Source of the DNA: Branchiostoma floridae
Taxonomy: Eukaryota; Chordata; Leptocardii; Amphioxiformes; Branchiostomatidae
NCBI RefSeq assembly: GCF_000003815.2
Contig: NC_049996.1
Coordinates: 14,994,619-15,058,618, forward strand
Direction of reading: 5' to 3'
DNA: 64,000 nucleotides
A program made the position numbers and the translations under genes. Below, one piece after another: positions 1 to 12,300 of this stretch. The notes beneath the pieces are model-generated. The model saw only the letters and a program-made list of their open reading frames with translations, did no database searches and was not told the DNA's origin. Positions within the stretch are counted from its first letter, which is position 1; the number at the start of each line of letters is the position of its first letter.

Positions 1-169
1 AAAGCTGCACTTTTTTTCCTGACAAACCTCAGGCTCTCCATCATATGTATACCTCCTCACTGACTAACTCTATTCCATCTCCATCCTGCCCCTCCCCAAG
101 TCCACCACTTGGCATCACCCAACACATTGACTTGGCACTACCTATTCCCACGCGGGGGTGGGGCAGGGT

Positions 170-347
170 CTATATCGACTGTATACTTTGCTGACTTCCT
201 CCCGATTCTCTTCTGTGGCTGCCGATCATGACTTTACTGACAAAATTGACGATGGCGGAGGCTGGCTGGTCGGGGTCCAACTCTGCAAACAAGTGGCAGG
301 CATTGTCCACGCTGCTCCCCACTTTCCTCGCCACGAAACCAAAACAT
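170..347 (-). CDS. TNS: Tensin exon 37: PTB end and stop codon
   Basis: Encodes [20 protein letters not shown] then [20 protein letters not shown], finishing with a short polar tail and a TAG at 170-172. The acceptor TTGCTGCAG and the first bases of the exon recur twice in the upstream intron. The 3' UTR runs to the window edge; I see no AATAAA on the minus strand in 1-169. Confidence 0.97.
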
Positions 348-3300
348 CTGCAGCAAAAGAACAAGGAAATTACATTATAAAACAATTCTTTTTGAACACA
401 CAGAGAAGTCTTCTTAGAGCAGTATACATACATTATATCTGCACCTATTTTCTTTTTGTGGAGTTTTAAAGTTATGCTATGTTATTACTTTCCTTGCCAC
501 AAGACCGAAACATCTGCAACTATAGAACAAGGAAATCAAGTAACTTACAAAATGATTCTTTTCGAACACACTGAGAAGACTCCTTAGAGCAGTATACATA
601 CATTATATCTGCACCTATTTTCTTTTTGTGGAGTTTTACATTTATGCTATATATGTTATTACTTTCCTCATAACAAAACCGAAACATCTGCAACTGCATG
701 TATACAACAAGGAAATCACGTAACTAACAAAATGATTCTTTTCGAACGAGAGGTCTTCTTAGAGTAGCAAACTATAGCCAAATACATATTTCTTTTGGCA
801 GGATTTTAAATTTATGCTATGTTAAACTCAACAGTTTCAAGTGAAACACTAGTTAACTAGGAAATACACACATTTTGTCAAACACAAAGAAGATGTGGAA
901 GAACAAATATAAATTTACTTTGCGCTCAGGGTGGAGCTCTGTCCTGTGTGTTTCCATCTCCTGTCTTCTGGGTCCATCCCACAGTAGGTCACCGAGTTCA
1001 CAGGGTAGTGTCGTCTGAAGAAGATCCTGGGGAGGGGGGCGGGATTTCACATGAGTTAATGTTTTGTGATTACTTCAATGGCAAGAACTCTTATCAAATA
1101 AGGCCTCAAAAATCAAATTGGTTGGTGCTTGGACTTGCAAATGCAAACCTGAAAAAAAATATAAAAAAACAGTCTGGCTGGAAAGTTTGTACCTTAGTAC
1201 ACTGAGTTTTGGGAAGTGAATATAAAGTTTGGACAGCTTATGCACATTTTGCCATCAATCTAACCTTGTTTATACCGTTTCATCATGATGTGTACTTTTA
1301 AGGGCAAAAAATGTAACATGTATAATGTATATACATGTACACCAAATAGCATTTAGTCAAGCAACTGGATATGATTTTGTAAATAGTCAGATGTTTCAAA
1401 TCTTCAGTGTCATTTACAAAAGATAAAGGATGTTATCTGAAACGTCGGGCTATTTACAAAATCATATCCAGTTGCTCGAGTAATTGCTGTTTGGCATATC
1501 TTATTACCTGGAAGCCTAACCTTCATGGACGTACAATGTATATATTTGTGTAAGATTACTTTGACAAGAAACTACAAAGCTGTACTTCTCTGCAATGTGC
1601 TCCAACGAGTCATACAGATATAAGTGAGGTGAGGTGAGTACCTCAACACAATTAACCTGGAATCCAGTCTAGTTGTGGCACGGCCTACCGTAGTTAGTAT
1701 AGACTCTCTACGGGGTCAGTGCAGCTCTAAGCCGCCGGTGTAATCATTCACACCCGGTAGGACTTTGCCCAGTGGAAGTTAATTAATAGGCCACAACTGC
1801 TGGCCGGCAATTAACTCCCACTGGGCCAAGTCTAACTGCGTGAAAATCCTACCGGGTGTGAATGATTACCCCAGCGGCTGAGAGCTACACTGGCCCCGTA
1901 GAGAACCTAAACTAACTACGGTAACGTTAGGCCGAGCCAGTAGTAGACTGGATTCCAGGTTACAACACAATGTGCATGTTGTAAGAAGTGGATGACGATA
2001 AATTGACTTGTTTGGACGGAAAATGATTTTACCCCATGGCAATCTGTCCCCAAAATGACAATAAAATGTTGAAAATGTACTTTCATGAGCTTAAACTCCT
2101 ACAACTCATTACCACAACACTTCAAATCAGCCACACCGTCCATGTTCAAAAAGCACATCAAAGACAGACTAAATACTAAGACACAAACTTACAAACCTCT
2201 GCAGCACTGGTGGTAAGACATTTATTGACAACTATGTATATAGAATTAATGTTTAGAATATTTGATACTGACCTCTGACCTCTCAGCTACTCGATCTCAC
2301 AACTACATTTACTTTTATTTTAAGAATAAGGTTTTGCGGTAATGTCTTCCTTTAAGTATAACGTTAAGTGTATATTTAGGTTGGTTGGATAGGTTGTGAA
2401 TTAAGGTGTAAATAGTCTCAATGTTCTGTTAATGTATTATGTTAAGTGTTTGTCTTAAGACTCCAGGAAGATTAGTGACGCATTGTCAGAATTGTACATG
2501 TATTCACTAATGGAGATCTTTTCAATAAACAAACAAATAAACAAATAAACAAACTGACATATTCAACAAGGAAAATCAACAACAAGAAAAAAACTAAGCT
2601 GCAGACAGCCCTGTATACAATGTGCATGTAGTAAGAAGTGGAGAAGGATATACTAACTTCCTCTCGCTGTCGGTGAGCGTGATGCCTTGCGAGGACACCT
2701 TGAAGTGTACGATGGTGGCGGTGGGAGGGGGGTCCAGCGATGTGGTCACTGCCATTGCTTTCCTGACCGCGTTCGGGCCGGTCAGAGACTCCATATCGAT
2801 GGAGTTGATGTATAAAACATTACAGGCTGTCAGAAAAAAACCCACTACCAGTCAGTAACAAACAATGTCAAGTTATATTGGCCTTAAGTTTGTGCACCAG
2901 TTTTATGTTCCTGTTATCTGCTTTTTTTTAATGGCGTTATTGTAAGCTTTTGTTATTTAGTCTTATTTCTATTGTCATTACTTTTGTTCGAGGAGAAAAC
3001 CAAGATAAGTAATTGTTGCTTTTTGTCTCATCCTCGTTAGATATATGTGAAAAAAAAAAAAAAAACAATATCAAAGAACGTCCAGGTCTGAAGATACAAA
3101 AACTGGCTCTGAGGAAGAAACGAAAAGTCAGCAGGTAATATTAACTGGTTGTGTAAAAGAAAACTCAACTATCCTTAAATAAATACTGTTCTGTGCTTCA
3201 GTTGTTCTTACCTGCACCCTGCTGAAGTAGCGTTTGTGCTGATGATCCTCCTAGATCAGGTTTGGGACTGCTCACAGCGCTCGGGCTGGTTGCCGCTAGC

Positions 3301-6300
3301 AACCCTGGATCTAAACAACAACAAACACAAACTTGTAAACAACAACAACGTCAACAACACTTGTCAGAAAATTGATATACATACACAGTGTATTTTTTTA
3401 CGACACCAAAATATTCACAATGATACACTTTATTCTGTTTGATATCACCAAGCTCATGCCTACTAAGCTATCACAAGAAGACTTAAATGTAAACAACATA
3501 ACAAGAAGAAAAGACACATTTTGTTGTCAAGCTACTTGTGTACCATAACAAACCCAAACTCAACAACAGAAAAACTGCCTATATCTGACTCTACTACACA
3601 CACAAGTTGGAAACCTTGCAAACATGCAATGAGCTTGGATTTTTATGATCAATTTCTAGCTCTGAATTTTAAGAAAACAACATTTAACTATTGGGTTGAA
3701 AGTTAAGACGATGAAAGAACAAAATAGTCACTAGTGTGCTCCCAAGGACTGATCATTGCACCTAATAAACATGAATGCTGAAGATGGGTACAAAATGTTT
3801 AGTGTGAGGACTGAGAGTATGAACATCTGCAATTCCTCCATGCTCTGCTAGATGGCATGCCTGCACTGCAAACGTCACCACCACAGTGGGATGTCGTGCT
3901 GAAAGGCAACTTTGTTAGGACTTTGTTCACACAACGAGCTATCGGTTAAACTGCAGTTCCTTCATGCTCTGCATGGTGGCATTCCTGACCATACCTGCCG
4001 CCTGTACTTCCATCTCTATTAACTCAATACTTTCTATCTCGTTCTCTGTCCTGCGCTGGGGAGTCGGCGTTTCCGCGGGTTTGGCACTCTCGGCAGGAGG
4101 GGTGGGATCTGCCGGGTCTGGAAGGTAATCAGGGTCAGTACTGGTGCAATGCCCTAGTCGGTATTCGCCTTGTATTTTGTCCTAGTCGGTATTCGCCTTG
4201 TATTTTGTGGTTGTGAGTTTATCCGCGACCGAGTCATACTAAAGACAGTACTGATGCAATGCCCTAGTCGGTAGGTTGTGAGTTTGATCCCTGACTGTGT
4301 CATACCAAAGACTCTAAAAATGGTACATGATACTTTCTCTGCTTGGCATCTGGGAAAAACTGGAGATCTGATGCCACGTCTGAGTTTCTTACTGTAACAG
4401 GCATCTGTGTGGCTTTGCAGGTTCAGTTTGTACTCCAAAACAGTGTTGTTTGGGACTATATGTTTTTCATATCGACCTGACACAACTGCTAGTGAAAAGC
4501 CTTTCCTGGTGGGGGATTATGCTTATAATCTGGGCAGTTTTGGAGCAGCTGCAGTAGGAAAGACCCCATACTTGTTGAACAGAATGAGCTTAAAGGACCA
4601 ATGCAAGGGCTCTAATTAGGGGGGGGGGGTCTTTCCGACTATAGAAATTCTTGTAAATACCTACATGTGACATAGTAGACTAACATTTGAGGGTAAGTTT
4701 GTATGGCTAGAAGTTTTGTATTCTCGAGATATGCAAACATGAGTGATCACGTCGACCGATGATGATGATGATGGTCGACACATTTTTTCTCCACTTCCCC
4801 ATAATAATCACATACATGACTGGAAAATATTGTAACTGTGCTGTCACCCGTTATGCAAAAGGATTGTTTACCACGTATGCAAAACAAACATACAAACAAC
4901 TGTTGTCTAGTCACATGAGGGATGATTACCTGTTTCAGGGAGGAGCAGTTTGCAGGGCAGGGCCAGCGGAGTGATGGAGTGTTGGTACACCAGAGCTGAC
5001 AGACTCCCTGCAAAACACAGCACAAACATGATCAATAAAAGAACCATTTTTTAAGACAGATATACACAAATCTCTGTGTTTTTTTCCCCCACACTATTGA
5101 CAGATTAGCCAAAAAGGCCCAGTGGGCATCACTCCACCATCAGGGAAATTTGAGCGAAGTGCCTTTTCCAAGGCCACAATGCTGGGGCCATGGTGAGTAT
5201 TGAACCAGGCACCTCTAGATTCCAATTCAACGATGCATCTTCTGATCAGGGAGGTTGGCCCTCTTCTGATGTATGGGCAACTTTAGCTTTAGTTTAGGGC
5301 AATGTCTACAAAAAACATGGTTCACTACATGTCCCCTTCCCACACAAAGGAAAATGTCTGTCACTACTACAATTTATCACTACTGTGACCCAAACAGCGG
5401 CACCAACGTGACAACCTGCCCTGGGAAACAGTTAAGTTCTCAGCAGGACCAGGACAGGAATGTTTAGTGATTAACCTTAGCCGTGGACCGTGTTTTGCAA
5501 ACTTCACGAATGGAACATTAACTTGTACAGCTGCACTTTAATTAGGTGGATGGCAACAGGGCTCGAAATACCACCTGCATATGCAGGTTAGTGCAGGTAA
5601 AATTGGAGCTGTGCAGGTATTTCTGGTGTGTACCTGCACCTAACCTGCACTGGTCCATGTACTGGGTTTTATACATATTACATCTCCTATGATGTAGGTG
5701 TATATGCGGATTGTTATTAGCTGCATTGACTGTTACCACCTATAAAGTATAAAAGACACAAACAGTTCCTAAACAATTTTAGTATGATCCATACTCCCTA
5801 GATTCAGAGTGGTGCAGGTAATTTTGAATGTTACCTGCACCAGTAAAAGTATTTCGAGCCCTGCATTAGTAATGACACAGTCAGGCACCGGCCAACCCAA
5901 ACTCTCTACACTCATACAGAGAGCTAGCTAGACAACTGCAGCATCAACTTGTACAGCTGCACTTTAATTAGGTCTGGTAAAAAATGTTTTGTTTCCGATT
6001 ACGGCCCCCGAAAAGTTTGGGTTGGTACATTTGTATAGGTAGGAATTCTCTTTGTGTTAAAAGAGTTCATTGGAGCACTGGCCAGGTTTAGGATTTTTAC
6101 AATAACCCAGTGTATCCAATCATGATACAGTCATACAGTAGTTGGTCATGTGTGATCATTGGAATGGATATAGTATTTCACAGGGCTCAAAATACCACCT
6201 GCATATGCACGTTTAGTGCAGGTACATTAAAAGCTGTGCAGGTATTTCTGATGTCTACCTGCACCTAACCTGCAGAGGTCCATGTACTGGGTTTCTATAT

Positions 6301-9300
6301 AGTATACATGTTTTATGTTGTGGACTTGTACTAGCTGCATTGACTGTTACCACCTATGAAGTATAAAATAAATAATGGCAATGGTTTCTGACCAGATTTT
6401 AGTATGATCAATACTCCCTAAGTTGTCTGGTGCAGATAATTTTCAAAGTTACCTGGCCTGTACCTGTGCAGGTATGCAGAAAAAACATATTTCAAGCAAT
6501 GATTTCATTAGATCAAGAAAGCTGTTTCAAATTAAGCTGGTCATATGTCACAGAAATGTCAGTAACATCATGATGAAAAACAGCATGTTATAAACATCAA
6601 CAGCTTCCTCTCCCACTGAGGCCATTTCTTACATGTTCTGCTCGACTGATGTACCATTAGAAAGTGCTGCACCTGTTTGGGAATTACTCCTACTCTCCTG
6701 CTGATACTGTACTGGTTATAGTGACACGTTTAGCCCCACCTGATTGTATAGGGGCTTTTCCTTATAATACTATTTTGTCTAATTAGTAGAATCATATTAT
6801 CCTATACTGTTTGATTAGTAGAATTGTAAGATATATTCTCTATTCTTTCTCTTTTCTTTAGTTGTAGTTTATAGTTGGCCATACAAAAGTGACTGTACTT
6901 TTTGTTGTGTCAATAAAGCTTGTAGTATTATTAGGCCATGTTAATATGGATGACATTTTCTCATGCAATATTTTTCATCCATTTAAAAAAAAGGAGTTTT
7001 CAACCATACTGGAAATGATGATATGAAGCAGCTTCCAATGAGCAAATGCATGCCTTAGATTGCAAAGTTAACAAATATTGAAAAATTGATCCTAAGGACA
7101 CAGGATCCTCAAGTCAATTCCAAGGTCAAAGAAGAAGATTGCAACTACTGACAAGTGGTAGATATCCAAATGAACAAAAGTACTCTGTAGCTTTTATCAT
7201 TATACACACTGAAACCAAATTTCTGTGTTTTTTCTTACTAAAAAATAGTATTATGGGCAATAAAACTTGATGATGTTATCCATTATGGTAGAAAAAACTC
7301 GATTTTAGAATTCTTTCATGCTATCAATATCTAGTACAAGAGTGAGTGATCAGTTCTTTCTATATTCATAAGTGAAAAAATAATGTTAATTTTTTTTTTC
7401 TAAAACCGACCAAGCTTCAAGGAAAAGCAATTTACAGTGGATATAAAAACTATAAATCCATTAGAACACCCGCTGCCCTGCCTTCTGTTCCCTTCACTCA
7501 ATTATTGGATTTCCAATAAAGCTGTAATAGTGGGAGGTATGTTTACCAGATCATCAGCACACAAAACCACTGGGCTGTGAACTGAGAAGGTTGTAGTATT
7601 GGGTTTTGTATTGGAACATGCAATGGATGTGGGATTATGTTCTTGTTGTCCTATCAGTCAATAGATGTTTGAGTGGGACATTTCCACTTAGGTGTTATTG
7701 TATTTACCGTAAGGGTTATGTTTTTTGTAGCATTTGTGTGAGTGTTTGTGTGTATTTGCCAACAAGAGCCGTAAGATTTTTTTTTACATAAAAGTGCTAG
7801 GTTGCCTCTGCAAGTTGCAGGTCTAGTATAATCTCCAAGCAGATCCTACGATGGTACCAAACTGGCCAAGGAGTGTGGAGCCAAGAGGTGTCCATTTGCT
7901 CGGTAGCAAAAAAAAATTCCTAAACCGGCTTCACTCCTCTAGCAGATTTTGATACTATCTTATGGTACCGTAGGATCTGCTTGGAGATTAGGTCTAGTAT
8001 AGAAAGCCTATTTGAGGCTGGACTCACCAAAGACAGGTTCATTTGCACATCCCTTCAGCTTGACTCCGCGAGATGTGGGCTCGATCAGGAAGTGCCTCAC
8101 CAACTCATTCGACATGTCTCCTGCCAAGCAACAAAAAAGGAACAATTTTCACAAAACTGGAAGTAATGTTCTTTTCCAATAGAAACGTAAATTGTGTATT
8201 GACATAATGTGATATACAACTTAACATTTCAGTTTGTAACGATTCCTTCTCTCTTTTTTTTAGAGCATTGCATTTGTATTGGCCTAAGTACATAGACATA
8301 TATGACCCTCAAAACAAGATGGCGTAGAGACGCATACAAACGTCGGACTGTTTGTGCCTTCCTTGAGTTGTTACTTTAAAAGGAATTTCTTCAGCAGGTG
8401 TGTGAACTAAGACACATTTGAACTCTCACCTTTCCTCCCCTGCTGTAGGACTGCTGGGGGTGGTGTCGCGACCTTTAGGGCCAGCCCAAAGGCTCCTGGG
8501 AAGGAATGGCTGTCCCTCACAATAAAGGTGCCCGGAGCCTTGTCCTTCAACATGGCGATAGCTGCACGGCAGGGAAATCAAATATGATTATATTTCCCAA
8601 GAACTACTATTGATTGGAATACTCTACCATATTCAACCACCCTTCAAGCTAATCCCGTTAAGTTTAAGGAGGAGGTGTTGCAACACCTGAGGAACGGCCA
8701 ATAAACAGCAGCACTACACCCTGGATGGTTTGCCCCAACAAAAATAAGGGGTGTTATCCAGTAACTGAACAAGAACAAGACGAATTTCATGTAAAAATGC
8801 CAAACTTTGAGCATATATCATATGTCACCTCTATTCCAGCTTCTAACTGTCACACTTATTGGCAGAGTAGCAAACAGACGTTGGAAGAGGAATAAACTGA
8901 CAAGGCAAGACTATATGTACATGCATGTAGGCTCAAATTATTTTTAAGTTTTCATGTTAAAACTCTAGTATGATCATAATAACAATTCTCATAGCTTAAA
9001 CGTACCAAGAAACAATATAGTAGTACTCAAAACCAATATTAACCTCACAGTTTTGTTCCGAGAAGCGAACTGAAAGTTAGTGATGTTTACTTATGTTTAC
9101 TTGCAGCACAGTTACATCACATCAAACACTGGGCAACACCGATAATAAAAATCTTTAATTAATAAGTGTTAATAATTGTTCATTCTAAATTGTGTAAGGG
9201 ATTGTTTGTGTAAGTCAAAAATTTTTTGTTTTCAGTAAAAAAAAAAACAGCATTTTGTTTTCAATTCTGCATGAAAGCTCAGTCTGAAAGGAGGATGACA

Positions 9301-12300
9301 TCCACAGAATGTACATGTAGACAATTCCGCCACAATGCAAACACTGAGATCCAGCTAAAAGCTCTGTCTTTGTGAGTCTTAGTCCGTCAGTAGAAAGGTA
9401 TTACTGTACTAAACCATGGCTTTTGACAAAGTAAACATCCCACATCCACGGGCTTCTCAGTTTTGACATTCAATCTGGCTCCTTAATTCTTCCAAGAAAA
9501 GGAAAATAAAGCTCTAAGCTGCACACACATGTAACTCAAGGTCAAGATGACTAAAGTCCAAGAACTTGATTTATCAAACCACACATGTACATTACAACAA
9601 TTCTTGTATTCAACAAGCACAATTCCATTCTATTTCTGCACGAAGAAATAAGACCGTAACAAACTATCCACTAGAAATGATTACAACCTTTTCATTTTGA
9701 ATCATAACTTTCAAATACAGATTTCCAAGAGCTAGTTGCCCAATTTTTCAAAACTCTAAAACATGATTTCTTTTAAGACATACATATTGCATGATGAGAC
9801 GCCAGCTGACTATATCATTCATATACATATACATATACATACATATACATCTAACCACCAGATAGTTGTGACCCTAACAGCTGCATGATATCAGGACAAT
9901 ATCTGGCTCCTCTATGACTCATCATGTTAAGTAATTATCATGAATATCCAAGCCTAGGATTTTGTAGGTAAGCCAGACTGATAACTTTGAACAAAGCAAA
10001 ATTTGTCTCCAGCCAGATACACTTGCCAAAGAATTTTTGATAAGCCTTTTCCAACTGACCTAATATTTTCCTTGTGTAAGGCTACAATATTCTCTCCCAC
10101 TCTCACAAATCTAACATATGCAGTGTTGTTCCAGGACAGATCTTCTAGTAAGAGGTATTCCAACAACTGACTTGCAAGCATGAAAAGTCATTCTCCCAAA
10201 AATTCTTGGATACTACCAGTTTGATTTCAAAATTGTGATTTTGAGTTTAAGACCAGTTTAAGTTAACTTTTTGCAAGTGATTTCCTACCACAGATGTTTT
10301 GTCATTCATTGTATTATAACAGTTTTTCAACTTCTTAACAGAGCAAACACCTCTGGCAGTCAGTCTTCACTCACCAGGCCACAACATTTACTACTACTAC
10401 ATGTACTTAGCCGAGTACCATCTGCCATTATAGTGGCCGCTGTACGGAAAAGTTTGAGCTGTGGATTGAGCCAGCAGTCACATTGGAGGATGGTACTCAG
10501 GCTAACTGTACTACTGTAATTACAGTATATTAAACAGTTGTACACAGAAGTTTGCCGTACCTTCATCCCGCGAGATGTTGGGTTTGTACCAGTAGGACGA
10601 GGTGTCCTTCACGAACATGGGGGTGCCTGATCGGAACACCTCCACCCCAGAATCTGTGCAGGAAAGAACCACACACGGCTTACTACAACAGATTTACAGA
10701 CAGAGAGATGATAGGCTAGAGCCTATACTAAGTTGCAACAAAACAGAGTCAGTGTAGACACAGCCTCAACTTAATGTTGCCTGAAACAAAATATACCATC
10801 AGTAAAACGCCAAAAAACAGTTGCTCAAGCAACTGGATATGATTTTGGAAAACAGTCAGACATTTTAGACAGCCATCTGGTGTCTTTCGTCAGTGACATT
10901 GGAGAAATCCTGTAACAGTTGGAGATAGCTTTCATATCCTAGTTGTGAATGGATAATTATGCATAAGAGATCTAATTGAAGAAGTTTATCCTTACTATGC
11001 ATTAACCTGGATGTCTGACCTTCATCTTATTTTTACTTTTCTTTACAAAATAATCAATGAGGGCCTAAAAAAACTTTGTGTTTCTACAACCTTGAAAAGA
11101 GACCAAGGCCTCAATGTACATCTTAACTTGACTTAAGTACATTGTAGATCAACCCATGTAATACTTTAAGCTTTCATCTGTTTCCTTCCTCACTAGGGAA
11201 GCTTATTAGGGCTTCCTTCTCTGGTTGCTGTCAGCTCTACTATTGTTAGTCAGGCTAGGATATGAGTACAAAACAATACACTTTTCAAGTTCAAAAAATA
11301 ATAAAAACAGTTTGAATATTCAGAAGCAGCTGGAAAGTTAAGAGAGCAGTCCAGTGTTCAACATTCATTTCTGTGATATGTACATGTATGTCGTCTTCAC
11401 AGTTTTCTGTATGTAAGTGTGATCTGTATTGGTACATGTATGTTATTGTTATCTGTTCTGTGTATTTGTATTTGTACATTTTGTATCATTGTGAGCCCTG
11501 GAAGATTAGCCCCATTTGAGGCTGGAGGGTATCTTAATTTTATTATCCTAAACTTAAACTGCCCAGACGATACATGTGTATATCCAGCATTCAGATGTAT
11601 CCCGTGTGCTGTGCCTATATAACTGGGATAGGACATTCTCCCAAAGTAACAGTAAAAGCCTGGAAGTTAGGGGCGTTGGCATTGTTCGAGGGTTTCTTTT
11701 CGGAGAGCACAGAGAGCATTTAATTAAGGGTAAATTAACTCTAATAAACTCTCTCACCTGCCAGGGATGTCATGCTGGACAAAGTGGTGCTATAATAAAG
11801 TTCAAAGGCTAGGTTTTGTGTAAAACTTTGGCGCCCTCCCAGTCCACTTAATTACCTGCCAAAGATATCATGATGGACAAGGGTTAAACTTAACCCAAAA
11901 CTCTAATAAACTCCCTTACCTGCCAGGGATGTCATATACGGGCCCAGCAGGACAAGGGTTAACCCTAACTCTGATAATCTCCCTTACCTGCCAAAGATGT
12001 CATGCTGGACCTCTGGGACTGGAAGTACACGCTGGCGGGACTGCTGCGTCCCGAGGCTGGGCCCTGCGAGCCGTTCGCCATGCTGCCTGCAGGGAGGGTC
12101 CCCAGACTGCTGGCTGGGGACGGCATGCTTCTCTCACTGCTGTAAACAACACACATACACAGGGGCAGGGTTAGTTATAATGAACAATTAATGTCACCTC
12201 TCACTAGTAGTTCGCTCCTATGTTCGCTTCTCTGCTAACCATCTGGGTAACTGTAAATTAACTGTGATTAGAAACCACCAAAATTTGGACGATTCCAAAC

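Larger units (their letters stand above)
1027..2657. other. Tensin intron 35
   Basis: Holds a family B MITE, the 310 bp palindrome and a LINE 3' end, each listed separately. Nothing else recognised. Confidence 0.7.
2827..4929. other. Tensin introns 32-34
   Basis: Around exons 33 and 34 I see only a short tandem repeat at 4152-4209 (CCTAGTCGGTATTCGCCTTG twice), a poly-G run at 4619 and a GATGATGAT microsatellite at 4759 next to GATCACGTCGACC. No gene-like features. Confidence 0.6.
5008..8027. other. Tensin intron 31
   Basis: Three kilobases with a SINE remnant, two family A MITEs, a 27 bp direct repeat (ACTTGTACAGCTGCACTTTA at 5521 and 5947) and the family F MITE next to exon 31. The rest is AT-rich and unassigned. 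Confidence 0.6.
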
